Assembly: GCA_963728045.1 (NCBI GenBank)
Contig: CAVSIE010000002.1
Coordinates: forward strand, 62,001-126,000
Origin: VRUE01 sp963728045
GTDB lineage: Bacteria > Actinomycetota > Thermoleophilia > Solirubrobacterales > 70-9
Direction: 5' to 3'
Length of the DNA stretch: 64,000 nt
Shown here: positions 1-7,631 of the stretch, one piece after another
How positions within the stretch are numbered: the first letter of the stretch is position 1
How the letters are laid out: every line of letters begins with the position of its first letter
Notes under the pieces: model-generated
Seen by the model: the letters and a program-made list of their open reading frames with translations, nothing else
What the model was told of the DNA's origin: nothing
Databases searched by the model: none
Position numbers and translations under genes: made by a program

Positions 1-267
1 ATCGATCAATTCGTTGAAAAGACAGAGGATCTCTGGAGCTATTTGAGCAGCTTGGAGACCATCAGCGAGAATGAGAATGAGATGTTCCTTAAAATGGCCC
101 CACGCTTCCTTAAGATCTACAAGGAGCTGGAGCGTCGTGAGGCAAGTCGGCGCGAACGTTGGATCAGCATCAACTTCGGCCGAATTCGGCAACGCGGCGA
201 GCATTCTCTTCGTAATTGGCGACCCTCCTCGACACCAGCTTCTGTCTCGCAGCCGTCTCACGCCTGA
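1..267 (+). CDS. hypothetical protein, 3' end of a gene cut by the window edge
   Basis: An open frame enters the window from the left and ends at TGA 265-267, giving the last 88 residues of a protein. The stretch up to about residue 65 is rich in charged and helix-forming residues (Glu, Lys, Arg) and has no motif I recognise; the last 20 residues are low-complexity (Ser, Pro) and may be out-of-frame tail. Codon use is clearly less GC-biased than in the rest of the window, which suggests acquired or decaying DNA. A second ORF overlaps its end in another frame, so a frameshift near 180-215 is possible. Function unknown. Confidence 0.35.
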   Translation: MDQFVEKTEDLWSYLSSLETISENENEMFLKMAPRFLKIYKELERREASRRERWISINFGRIRQRGEHSLRNWRPSSTPASVSQPSHA

Positions 268-572
268 CGGGGGACGAAGGGAAAAAGGTTCGGCACGGGA
301 TGATGTTCCGCGTCGAGGTCGTCTCGTCTGACGGCCATCAATGCGGCGTTCCGGTCCAAGTCGATGACCATCCGGCCCAACTGCGCCCATACGCGCTCAA
401 CGCGATAGCGGACTCGCTCATGATTGACCGCACGGAAATCCGCCGCGTCCTGACCGATGGCACGGAGGCGGAATTGCGGGCGCACCTCAGCAAGCACACG
501 AAGGAGCAGTTGAAGCCGCTCCGTTTGCGAAATGAGCAGGCGAGCTGCTCGAAGTTCTTTCCGGACGATTAG
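216..572 (+). CDS. hypothetical protein, 118 aa
   Basis: The frame starts at TTG 216, directly behind an in-frame TAA at 213-215, and ends at TAG. Third codon positions are mostly G or C from the start onward, which supports real coding. The product is soluble, with no signal peptide or membrane segment, and carries a run such as MMFRVEVVSSDGHQCGVPV followed by an acidic-basic helix near the C-terminus. I do not recognise a family. There is no good ribosome binding site, so it may be the downstream part of a frameshifted gene whose front half is the ORF at 1-267. Confidence 0.4.
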   Translation: MATLLDTSFCLAAVSRLTGDEGKKVRHGMMFRVEVVSSDGHQCGVPVQVDDHPAQLRPYALNAIADSLMIDRTEIRRVLTDGTEAELRAHLSKHTKEQLKPLRLRNEQASCSKFFPDD

Positions 573-674
573 TTGTGGCCTGGGGTAGGTCAGCCCCGAA
601 AGCGAGGTATCTGTGATCCAGCGACTTCAGCGATCCCACCCCTAGAGCGGCGTGGCGAGTTTCGCTAGTCCCTC

Positions 675-727
675 AATTAGACCGGCACTTTGAGTATCCG
701 CCCGTTCGAGGGCATCCCCACTGCCTC
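675..727. repeat. truncated palindromic element, family B (right half)
   Basis: The stretch matches the right half of the palindromes at 11812-11906 and 22704-22800: the core CTTTGAGTATCCGCCCG is identical and is followed by a related GGGCATCCCC arm and the same CCTCA end. The left arm is missing. The era stop codon (TGA, 726-728) lies at the outer edge of the element. The preceding 573-674 holds no gene and no other structure I can support. Confidence 0.6.
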
Positions 728-1619
728 ACTCGATGCCCAGGCGGTCGAGCAGGTCCTCGTCGCGGCGCCAGCGGGAACGGACGCGGACCTGAAGATCCAG
801 ATGAACGCGACCACCGAGCTCAGTTTCGAGCGAACGCCGCGCAGCGCTGCCAATCTCCTGCACCTTGGCGCCGCCTTTGCCGATCAGGATGCCCTTCTGG
901 GACTCGGTCTCCGCCCAGATCTCAGCGCCGATGGTGATCAAGCCATCATCTCGCGTGCTCGCCTCTTTGACGGCCACCTCGACCGAGTGAGGGATCTCGT
1001 CGCGAGTGCGATTGAGCACCTGCTCGCGGATCAACTCGGCGAGCAAGAGCTCACTTGACTGGTCACTGCTGTCCTCGGGCGGATAGAGGTAGGGACCTTC
1101 CGGAATCAGCTCCCCGAGCCGCTGAACCAACTCGTCAAGTCCATCGCCGCTGCGGGCGCTGACCGGGAAGACCTCGTCGACCCCCTCCAGCTCGGCTGCC
1201 TCGGCGAGCACAGGCACCAGCTCGTTGGGGCCGATCCGGTCGACCTTGTTGACCGCGCAGATCGTCGGCACGTCCGTGTTCGCGGCCAGCAGGGCACGGG
1301 CAATGAAGCGGTCACCGGGGCCGATTCCCTGCTCGCCGTTGACGAGAAAGAGGGCCGCGTCGGAGTCGGCCAGCTCGCGCTCGACGCGGCGCTGCATACG
1401 CTCGGTGAGCACGTCGCGCGGACGCTGCACGCCGGGCAGGTCGACGAGGACGAGCTGGCGTCCGGCATCGACGTTGGTGTGGATCCCGCGAATTGCCCGC
1501 CGCGTCGTCTGCGGGCGTGCCGAGACGATCGCGACATGGGAGCCGACGACCGCGTTGACCAGCGTCGACTTGCCGACATTGGGGCGACCGGCCAGCCCAA
1601 TGAAGCCGGAGCAAGTCAT
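726..1619 (-). CDS. era: GTPase Era
   Basis: Era is an essential GTPase that binds the 3' end of 16S rRNA and helps 30S subunit maturation. The 297-residue product has the full family architecture: P-loop GRPNVGKST at residues 11-19, G3 DLPG at 60-63, G4 NKVD at 124-127, and a C-terminal KH domain with the GKGG motif near residue 245. Length is normal. The start ATG overlaps the end of ybeY by 4 bp, so translation is probably coupled in the order phoH-ybeY-era, a common bacterial arrangement. Its stop codon lies at the edge of a truncated palindromic element. Confidence 0.97.
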   Translation of the reverse strand: MTCSGFIGLAGRPNVGKSTLVNAVVGSHVAIVSARPQTTRRAIRGIHTNVDAGRQLVLVDLPGVQRPRDVLTERMQRRVERELADSDAALFLVNGEQGIGPGDRFIARALLAANTDVPTICAVNKVDRIGPNELVPVLAEAAELEGVDEVFPVSARSGDGLDELVQRLGELIPEGPYLYPPEDSSDQSSELLLAELIREQVLNRTRDEIPHSVEVAVKEASTRDDGLITIGAEIWAETESQKGILIGKGGAKVQEIGSAARRSLETELGGRVHLDLQVRVRSRWRRDEDLLDRLGIE

Positions 1620-1981
1620 CGCAGCTCGTCCATTACGCGCGCCTGCAGGGCGAGCATCTCGCCGTCGTCGGTCTCGTGGTCGTAGCCGCAGAGGTGGAGG
1701 ACTCCGTGGACGGCCGCCTCGGTCAGGTCCGAGCAGTGCTCGGGACAGATCGCCACGTCGCCGAGCTCGCGGGGGCCCGCGGTCGGCTCCGTCCCGTCGA
1801 TCGGGAAGGCGAGCACGTCGGTCGGCGCGTCCTTGGCCCGGTGCTCCCGGTTCAGCTCGCGGATGCGCCCCTCGCCGACGAGCTCCACCCCGAGGTGACC
1901 GTCGGCGACCCCAGCCGCCGCGAGCGCAGCCGCGACCGCGTCGCGCAGCTCGGCGGGCACGTCGGAGAGGTCGAGGCTCAA
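1616..1981 (-). CDS. ybeY: endoribonuclease YbeY
   Basis: YbeY is a metal-dependent RNase involved in 16S rRNA 3' processing and ribosome quality control. The 121-residue protein carries the signature HGVLHLCGYDHE with the three metal ligands His92, His96 and His102, preceded by the usual N-terminal segment with the conserved DVLAFP. It is slightly short (many homologues have 140-160 residues) but complete around the active site. The start ATG overlaps the phoH stop by 4 bp and its stop overlaps the era start, so all three are likely one transcript. Confidence 0.96.
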   Translation of the reverse strand: MSLDLSDVPAELRDAVAAALAAAGVADGHLGVELVGEGRIRELNREHRAKDAPTDVLAFPIDGTEPTAGPRELGDVAICPEHCSDLTEAAVHGVLHLCGYDHETDDGEMLALQARVMDELR

Positions 1982-4047
1982 GAGCCCGGCGTCGGCCCGT
2001 GTTCCGCCCGCGCCGCGCGCTCGCGGCTGCCGTGCTCGTCGTAGGCGGCGACGATCCGCTGGACGAGCTTGTGGCGGACGACGTCCTCGCCGCCGAAGTG
2101 GACGAAGGAGATGTCCTGCACCGCGTCGAGGATGTCGCGGACGACGATCAGGCCGGAGCGCTGGTCGGTCGGCAGGTCGATCTGGGTGACGTCCCCGGTC
2201 ACCACCATCCGCGAGTTGAAGCCGAGCCGGGTCAAGAACATCTTCATCTGCTCCGGGCTCGTGTTCTGCGCCTCGTCGAGGATCACGAAGGAGTCGTTGA
2301 GGGTGTTGTGCGTGATGAGAAAGTCATCGGTGACGTAGAGGGAGTCGGCAGCCGCTACCTGAATGCACACAGTCTCCTCTTCACCGGCAGGTTCGATCGC
2401 GTGCACGAAGCGCATCGGACGACCCCCGCCGTCGCGTCGGTAGCGCTCGCGCTTCCGCGCGAGGCGAAACGGCTCGATCCCGCTCGGCAAGCGGATGTCC
2501 ATCACAAACGCGTCCGACCGGTGGTGGACGGGGCGGCCTCTGGCTTGGCCGGGGGATCGGCCGGTCGCGCACCGCCGTCGCGAGTAGGCGACGCCACCCA
2601 GGGAACGAACGAGAAAGGAGACGTCATCCCGGAGACGCTCGGAGCAGGTCGTGTACTGGATTCGGCAGGTCCGGTCGCGCTGCGTGACCGGACCACCGTC
2701 GCTGTCGAAGAGCCCCTGAAGGACGGCGAGCCGAACGGCCGATTCATTGCGCAAGTACCGATCGGGGACGAACTTCGTGCTAGATCTCGTGCCCGCAAGA
2801 TTCAGCTCCCGCAGGGCAGCGGTGACCGGGTTGGCGACGATCACGCCACCGCGACGGCCGTCGATGTGGCGGAGGACGTAGTCAGGGCCACCCTTGTGGC
2901 GCAGCTCGATTCCGTCGAGCGATTCCTCGAGTGCTGCCGCCAGCTCTCGGTCGACCGTGGAGAAGCTCGGCGTCGTCGCAGTAGTGAGGCAACCGTCCCC
3001 GAGTAGCAAACCGAGCGCGTACGGATCGACCGGCAAATCGCGTGAGGGGAACTCGACGGGGGCGCTGAGAAGCGGCAGCTCGAATCGATGCTGGTGGGCG
3101 GCCCGCAGCCGACCGATCATCTCACGTGTCTCGACGACGCGACCGGGCTTTCCGCGACGGCGGCCCGAAGCTGTAAAGACTTGCCACAGATGCTCGGCGC
3201 AACAGAGCGTGGAGGCGCCGTCTTGCGCACGCAAACGGAAGACCTCTTTTCGTCCCTGGGGATAAACGCCCAAGACGGGGGTCGGCAACCCGTTCGACCC
3301 GACAACCAGATCGCCCACTTGGAGGCTTCCAATCGGCCGGAACCCGGATGGCGTCAGCACAAGACTGGAGAGCGGCTGCGCACGGCCGCGCATAAAGGCG
3401 AGCGGGGCCACCTCGATCACGCCACGCTCGAAGTAGCCATTGACCCGGTCGGGGTCGAGCATGTCGTAGAGCGCGTCGAAGAGCGGTCGTAGGTAGGGGT
3501 CGACCTTGGCCTGGATGTCGCCGGGCAGGAAGCCCAGCCGCTCCCCCGCCTCGACCGCAGGCCGGGTGAGAATGATTCGCTGCACCTGGCGCTCGGCCAG
3601 CGCATGCGCCGCCATCGCAACGGCGAGGAAGGTCTTGCCGGTGCCGGCCGGGCCGATGCCGAAGGTGACCGTGTGGTCGCGGATCGAGTCGACGTAGCGC
3701 TTCTGGTTCAGCGTCTTCGGCGCCACCTTGGTGTTGCGATGTCGCCAGACGACGTCCTCGAGGATCTCCGCCGGACTCTCGTGCGCGTCGAGCGCGCCGG
3801 TGACGGCTTCGATCGTCCCGGGCGCGACCTCGTGGCCCTGCTCGATCAGCTCGACCAGCTCGTCGACCACGGTGGCCGCGGTCTGCACGTCGCTGGAGTC
3901 ACCGTCAAGCGTGAGGACGTTGCCGCGCAGGTGCAGCTCGCAGTCGAGATGGCCGCGCAGAGCCCGCAGCACAGCGTCCTCGGAGCCCGCCAGCTCGGCG
4001 GCGACGGTGTTGTCGAGGGTGAGCTGCCTACGCGCCAAGCCGCTCAC
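1978..4047 (-). CDS. phoH: PhoH family ATPase interrupted by an intein
   Basis: PhoH is a cytoplasmic P-loop ATPase of the phosphate-starvation-inducible family, often linked to RNA metabolism and found next to ybeY and era. The 689-residue reading frame is about twice the normal size because residues 223-581 are an intein. The host protein is residues 1-222 plus 582-689, about 330 residues, typical for the family. Walker A GPAGTGKT is at 132-139; Walker B (VILDE) starts six residues behind the intein, in TLNDSFVILDEAQN. Removing the intein restores the canonical AFMRGR-TLNDSFVILDEAQ sequence. The chosen start overlaps the yqeY stop by 20 bp; a slightly later start is possible. Until splicing occurs the Walker B region is split from Walker A, so the unspliced protein is presumably inactive. 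Confidence 0.93.
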   Translation of the reverse strand: MSGLARRQLTLDNTVAAELAGSEDAVLRALRGHLDCELHLRGNVLTLDGDSSDVQTAATVVDELVELIEQGHEVAPGTIEAVTGALDAHESPAEILEDVVWRHRNTKVAPKTLNQKRYVDSIRDHTVTFGIGPAGTGKTFLAVAMAAHALAERQVQRIILTRPAVEAGERLGFLPGDIQAKVDPYLRPLFDALYDMLDPDRVNGYFERGVIEVAPLAFMRGRAQPLSSLVLTPSGFRPIGSLQVGDLVVGSNGLPTPVLGVYPQGRKEVFRLRAQDGASTLCCAEHLWQVFTASGRRRGKPGRVVETREMIGRLRAAHQHRFELPLLSAPVEFPSRDLPVDPYALGLLLGDGCLTTATTPSFSTVDRELAAALEESLDGIELRHKGGPDYVLRHIDGRRGGVIVANPVTAALRELNLAGTRSSTKFVPDRYLRNESAVRLAVLQGLFDSDGGPVTQRDRTCRIQYTTCSERLRDDVSFLVRSLGGVAYSRRRCATGRSPGQARGRPVHHRSDAFVMDIRLPSGIEPFRLARKRERYRRDGGGRPMRFVHAIEPAGEEETVCIQVAAADSLYVTDDFLITHNTLNDSFVILDEAQNTSPEQMKMFLTRLGFNSRMVVTGDVTQIDLPTDQRSGLIVVRDILDAVQDISFVHFGGEDVVRHKLVQRIVAAYDEHGSRERAARAEHGPTPGS
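2305..3381 (-). other. intein in PhoH, 359 aa, probable class 3 with LAGLIDADG endonuclease domain
   Basis: The insertion begins at Ala (intein residue 1) and ends with His-Asn (358-359), followed by Thr as the +1 residue. The N-terminal splicing block reads LTPSGFRPIGSLQVGD. It lacks the usual Cys1 or Ser1, and instead shows the three residues that define class 3 inteins: Trp66 in block B (EHLW), Cys339 in block F (ETVCIQV) and Thr357 in block G (FLITHN). The central part has two LAGLIDADG-type helices, ALGLLLGDG at about 112-120 and LQGLFDSDG at about 221-229, so it is a full-length, mobile-type intein. Boundaries follow from the family-conserved host sequence on each side. Whether it splices and whether the endonuclease is active cannot be told from sequence. 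Confidence 0.9.
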
Positions 4048-4459
4048 GCACCGCCGCGCTGACCCGCTTGCCGTCAGCGCGCCCGCCGACCTTCGGCATC
4101 AGCGCTGACATCACCTGGCCCATCTGCTTCTGCTCGCTGGCGCCGCTCTCGGCGACCGCGGCGTCGACCAGCTCGGCGAGCTCCTCGTCGGAGAGCTGCT
4201 GCGGCAGGTAGGCCTCGATCAGCTCCGCCTCGGAGCGCTCGGCCTCAGCCTGCTCCGCCCTGCCGCCCTCGTGATAGGCCTCCGCCGCTTCGATTCGCTT
4301 CTTGCGCTCGCGCTGGAGCACCGCGACCTCGTCGCCGTCGCCCAGCTTCGCCTCCTTCTGCAGCGCATCGACGATCATCCGCAGCGCCGCGGCACGCTCC
4401 CGCTCGCCCGCCTTCATCGCGGTGCGCACGTCTGCCTGGACCTGCTCGAGGACGCTCAT
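4028..4459 (-). CDS. GatB/YqeY domain protein
   Basis: The protein is the small stand-alone YqeY type related to the tail domain of GatB; its role is thought to lie in binding tRNA, but it is not firmly established. I chose the ATG at 4459 (MSVLEQVQADVRTAM) over a longer frame because homologues begin here and the extra upstream residues look non-coding. The 143-residue product has the typical helical N-terminal half (AALRMIVDALQKEAK), the EAELIEAYLPQQLSDEEL hallmark in the middle and the C-terminal MGQVMSALMPKVGGRADGK. It lies between murI and phoH on the same strand, with a short overlap into phoH. Confidence 0.9.
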   Translation of the reverse strand: MSVLEQVQADVRTAMKAGERERAAALRMIVDALQKEAKLGDGDEVAVLQRERKKRIEAAEAYHEGGRAEQAEAERSEAELIEAYLPQQLSDEELAELVDAAVAESGASEQKQMGQVMSALMPKVGGRADGKRVSAAVRERLGA

Positions 4460-4531
4460 CGCACAGTCTCGCGCTTCGCTCGCTGCGCGAAGAACCAGGA
4501 TATGCACGCTTGCTCGCTCCGCGCTCATGGC

Positions 4532-5338
4532 TTAAGGGTAATTGTCCGCCGAGATCGCGATCCGCTCCACCTCGCCGAGCGGCATCTGGAGGAAGCGGGC
4601 GCCGAGGTCGCGGAAGGAGTCGACGTCTCCGGTGCAGAGGAAGCGGTAGGCGCCCTCGCCGTCGGCGCTGCGGGCGAGGTCGCGGCGCTCGAGCGTGCGC
4701 TGCACGGCCGCGGCGACCGCGTGACCGCCGCTGACCAGGCGCACGTCGCGGCCGAGGATGCGCTGCAGCATCGGCGCCACCAGCGGGTAGTGGGTGCAAC
4801 CGAGGATCAGGGTGTCGACCTCGGCCCTCTGCAGCGGCGCGCAGTAGGAGCGGGCCATCTCGACCACGCCCTGGTCGAAGGGGGAGCCGTCCTGGATGAA
4901 GGGGGCGAGGTCCGGCGCCTCGACTTCGGTGACCTCCAGGGCGCGGCCCTGCTCTTCGAGCGCCCGCCGGTAGGCGCCGCTCTTGACCGTGTTCGGCGTC
5001 GCCAGCACGCCGACCCTGGCGCTGTCGGTGATCGCCGCCGCGATCTCGGCCTGCGGCTCGACCACCGGGACCACCTCCACCCCCTGCTCGGCCGCGACCT
5101 CCCGAGCCACGTCCGTGCCGACCGAGGTCGCCGTGTTGCAGGCGATCACCAGCAGCTTTGCGTCACCGAGCAGCAACGAAGCGATCGACCTGATCCTCTT
5201 TCTCAGTTGCTCTGGGTCCTTGGTCCCGTAGGGGAACCACGCCGTGTCGCCGAGGTAGACGTAGTCCTCCTCCGGCAGCGAGACCAGGCACTCGTGCAGG
5301 ACGGTGAGCCCGCCGACGCCGGAGTCGAACATCGCCAC
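4532..5338 (-). CDS. murI: glutamate racemase
   Basis: MurI interconverts L- and D-glutamate, supplying D-Glu for peptidoglycan. The 268-residue protein has both catalytic cysteines in their usual motifs: Cys67 in IACNTAT and Cys181 in LGCTHYPL, and the N-terminal FDSGVGGLTV loop. The start is GTG at 5338, two codons before an ATG that would also serve; no upstream canonical start exists before an in-frame stop. It lies in a minus-strand cluster between a DUF2269-like membrane protein and yqeY. Confidence 0.95.
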   Translation of the reverse strand: MAMFDSGVGGLTVLHECLVSLPEEDYVYLGDTAWFPYGTKDPEQLRKRIRSIASLLLGDAKLLVIACNTATSVGTDVAREVAAEQGVEVVPVVEPQAEIAAAITDSARVGVLATPNTVKSGAYRRALEEQGRALEVTEVEAPDLAPFIQDGSPFDQGVVEMARSYCAPLQRAEVDTLILGCTHYPLVAPMLQRILGRDVRLVSGGHAVAAAVQRTLERRDLARSADGEGAYRFLCTGDVDSFRDLGARFLQMPLGEVERIAISADNYP

Positions 5339-5386
5339 CGGCAGCGAGGGGTCGAGCTGGGGAGCCGGGAGCGACAGGGCTGCCGG

Positions 5387-5917
5387 CTAGAGGAAGGGCT
5401 TGTAGGTCATGAAGAAAATCGCCACGACCACGATCAGGCCGGCGAGACCGCCGATCTGGCCGATGCGCTGCGAGAGAGCTTCGAACTCCTCACTGAGCGT
5501 GTCGCCCGCCTTCAGGTCGCGTTCGGCCAGCTCGCACGCCTTGCGGGTCTGGGGCCGGAAGAAGGCGTGCTGCAGGCCGAAGAGGACGATGATCGCCACG
5601 AAACCGAGACTGATGAACGCCTCGTTCGTCTCCCAGTCGCCGTCGATCAGCAGGTAGATGCCAGCGAGCAGCAGCACGATCATCCCCGGGTTGACGAGGT
5701 AGCGATCGCACTTCTCGACGCCGGCCAGGATTGCCGGGGTAGCCCGCGGATACTGCGGCGCGACCGAGAAGAAGAGCGCGTAACCAAAGGTCGGGCCGAA
5801 GGCGAGCACCACCGCGAGGATGTGCAGGAAGAGCGCGATCTTGTAGCCGGGATCGATGATCGACGCGAGCGGCATCGGGGCGAAACATATGCCACCGGGC
5901 GGCAGGAAGAGGCTCAC
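5387..5917 (-). CDS. DUF2269-like integral membrane protein
   Basis: The 176-residue product has four predicted transmembrane segments: YKIALFLHILAVVLAFGPTF early, a second around residues 75-92, a third around 100-115 and a last one at the C-terminus (AGLIVVVAIFF). The histidine in the first segment and overall pattern match the DUF2269 family of predicted integral membrane proteins, whose function is unknown. The start GTG overlaps the prmA TGA (GTGA), arguing for coupled translation; an ATG at 5875 is an alternative start that would remove a 14-residue hydrophilic leader. Confidence 0.7.
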   Translation of the reverse strand: MSLFLPPGGICFAPMPLASIIDPGYKIALFLHILAVVLAFGPTFGYALFFSVAPQYPRATPAILAGVEKCDRYLVNPGMIVLLLAGIYLLIDGDWETNEAFISLGFVAIIVLFGLQHAFFRPQTRKACELAERDLKAGDTLSEEFEALSQRIGQIGGLAGLIVVVAIFFMTYKPFL

Positions 5918-6798
5918 GCGCTGCGAAGCAACAAAGCCGCCCAGTCGCCATCGCGGCGGCGCTCGGACTCGACGAGGCCGCTGGGCTCGAAGGCAGAGAC
6001 GACGTCGTCGAGCTCGGTTGGCAGAAGACCCGAGAGCACCATGGTGGAGGGCAGCGGGGGAGGACTCGCCGGAGCAACAGCATGGAGGCTCCGGCGAGCC
6101 CTCCCCCGCTGCCCGTCGTCATCGAGCTGTCGAGCTATCTCCCTGAGGATCGGGGCCGTCATGTTGGCTACGACGGTCGGGGCGAGATCGGGCAGAGACT
6201 CGCGGAGGTTGCGGCGCTCGAAGGCGATCGCGGCGTCGTTGGCACGCGCGTTGGCGGTCGCTGCTTCGATTGCGGGGTCCTCGTGGTCGTAGCCGCGGAT
6301 CGGGTCCCAGCCGAGCTTTGCGGCGGCTATCGCCAGGACGCCCGAGCCGGTGCCTAGGTCGACCAGCTCGCCGCTGGCCTCGCCCGCGGCCTCCAGCTCC
6401 AGCAGGAGCTCCAGGCAGAGGCGGGTTGTTGGGTGGGCGCCGGTGCCGAAGGCGCGACCGGGGTCGACGACCAGGTCGACTATCCCGGGCTGGGGGTGCG
6501 GCGGCTCCCAGGAGGGCCGCAGCCAGAGTCGATCGCCGACCAGGAGCGGTTTGTGGAAGTCCTGCCAGCGATCCGCCCAGTCGTCGGGGACCTCGGTGGC
6601 GACGACCTCGACCAGGCCGTCGCCGGCTGCCGCCTCGACCTCGCCCAGCTCCGGCAGCTCGCCCTCGCCGCCATAGATCGCGTACTCGACGTATCCCTCC
6701 CCCCGTTCCTCCTCGACCCCGTTCGGAGCGAGCACGGTCAGCTCCGCCAGCACCAGCTCGGCCTGCTCCGGAGAGCAGCGAACAGCGAGCCGGATCAC
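5914..6798 (-). CDS. prmA: ribosomal protein L11 methyltransferase with an in-frame palindrome insertion
   Basis: PrmA methylates ribosomal protein L11 with S-adenosylmethionine. The 294-residue protein has the expected FGTGAHPTT loop, the SAM-binding LVDLGTGSGVLAIAAAKLG and the NMTAPIL motif (equivalent to the usual N-I-x-A-x-x-L). Between RQLDDDG and STMVLSGLL, where homologues have only a few residues (typically LKPGG before LILSGIL), the frame carries about 20 extra residues rich in Arg, Ala, Ser and Pro. These are encoded by a near-perfect 66-bp palindrome (6049-6114). The insertion falls in a surface loop just before the last beta-strand region, so the enzyme could tolerate it. Its start overlaps the dnaJ stop by 4 bp. 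Confidence 0.93.
   Translation of the reverse strand: MIRLAVRCSPEQAELVLAELTVLAPNGVEEERGEGYVEYAIYGGEGELPELGEVEAAAGDGLVEVVATEVPDDWADRWQDFHKPLLVGDRLWLRPSWEPPHPQPGIVDLVVDPGRAFGTGAHPTTRLCLELLLELEAAGEASGELVDLGTGSGVLAIAAAKLGWDPIRGYDHEDPAIEAATANARANDAAIAFERRNLRESLPDLAPTVVANMTAPILREIARQLDDDGQRGRARRSLHAVAPASPPPLPSTMVLSGLLPTELDDVVSAFEPSGLVESERRRDGDWAALLLRSA
6049..6114. repeat. palindromic element inside prmA
   Basis: Two 27-bp arms (6049-6075 and 6088-6114) are complementary at 26 positions and are separated by a 12-nt loop. The arm starts GGGCAGCGGGGGAGG and ends CTCGCCGGAGC. No second copy of this sequence is evident in the window. It maintains the prmA reading frame. Confidence 0.85.
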
Positions 6799-7463
6799 CC
6801 GAAGGCTCTGCGGACGCGGGAGAAGAAGCTCCCCTCGTCACCCTGGCGCCGGACGTTGCGCGGCTCGAGCGCCTCCTCCAGCCGCTCGACGAGCTCGCGC
6901 TGCTCCTCGGAGAGGTCGGTGGGAACGATCACGTGGACGGCGATCACCAGGTCGCCGGGCGGGCCGCCGCGGGAGCCCGGCAGGCCGTGCCCGCGCAGCG
7001 CGAAGCGGGTGCCGTGCTGAATGCCGGCCGGCAGCTCGATCTCGCGCTTGCCCTCGTGGCTCGGGATCTGGATCGTCACCCCCAGCATCGCCTCAACCGC
7101 GGAGATCTCGACCGTGTGCAAGAGGTCTTGGCCGCGCATCGGCCCCTGCCGCATCTCGAAGCCGAAGCCACTGCCGAAGAAGGCCTGGAAGATCTCCTCG
7201 ACCGAGCCGAAGGCGGCGCCGCCCCCGGGGAAGCCGCCGCCGCGCAGGCCGTCGTGCCCGTAGGCGTCGTAGGTGCGGCGACGCTCGGGGTCGGATAGCA
7301 CCTCGTAGGCTTCCGCCGCCTCCTTGAACTTCTCCTCCGCCTCGGGGTCGTGATTGTTGACGTCGGGGTGGAGCTCACGGGCGAGGCGCCGGAACGCGCC
7401 CTTCACCTCTTTCTCGGAGGCGTCGCGGCCGACACCCAGGGTCTCGTAGAAGTCTCGCGGCAT
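6795..7463 (-). CDS. dnaJ: short DnaJ co-chaperone without zinc-finger domain
   Basis: DnaJ proteins stimulate the ATPase of DnaK and pass it client proteins. The J domain (residues 1-70) has the obligatory HPD at 32-34 and is followed by a Gly/Phe-rich linker (GGGFPGGGAAFG). After RGQDLLHTVEIS, the normal start of C-terminal domain I, the protein jumps straight to what is normally C-terminal domain II (LGVTIQIPSHEGKREIELPAG through GDLVIAVHV). The four CxxCxGxG motifs and most of domain I are absent, leaving 222 residues instead of about 370. The gene follows hrcA, a common heat-shock pairing, and overlaps prmA by 4 bp. Confidence 0.92.
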   Translation of the reverse strand: MPRDFYETLGVGRDASEKEVKGAFRRLARELHPDVNNHDPEAEEKFKEAAEAYEVLSDPERRRTYDAYGHDGLRGGGFPGGGAAFGSVEEIFQAFFGSGFGFEMRQGPMRGQDLLHTVEISAVEAMLGVTIQIPSHEGKREIELPAGIQHGTRFALRGHGLPGSRGGPPGDLVIAVHVIVPTDLSEEQRELVERLEEALEPRNVRRQGDEGSFFSRVRRAFG

Positions 7464-7476
7464 TCGCTAGACGACT

Positions 7477-7624
7477 GATTCCCAATTGACGTGCCCGCGG
7501 GGGCGCGACTGGCCAAGCTGGACGGTGCACGCGGCCGCAGCGCGTAGCAGCGCTACGCGCGAGGACCGGGCGCCGGTCCAGCGCCGCGCCAGGCGCGTCA
7601 TCCGTGGGTGCGGGAATTGGAATC
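7477..7624. repeat. imperfect long palindrome between hrcA and dnaJ
   Basis: The spacer begins GATTCCCAATT and ends AATTGGAATC, with further interrupted complementarity inward (GCGCGACTGG against the complement of CCAGGCGCGTC) and a perfect inner hairpin GCGCGTAGC-AGC-GCTACGCGC at about 7540-7560. It lies wholly between hrcA and dnaJ. No CIRCE operator (TTAGCACTC-N9-GAGTGCTAA) is visible here or upstream of hrcA. Confidence 0.55.
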
Positions 7625-7631
7625 ATTCGTC

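Noticed and set aside
1225..3006. Plus-strand 593-codon frame across era, ybeY and phoH
   Set aside because: Arg/Pro-rich antisense frame overlapping three well-supported genes.
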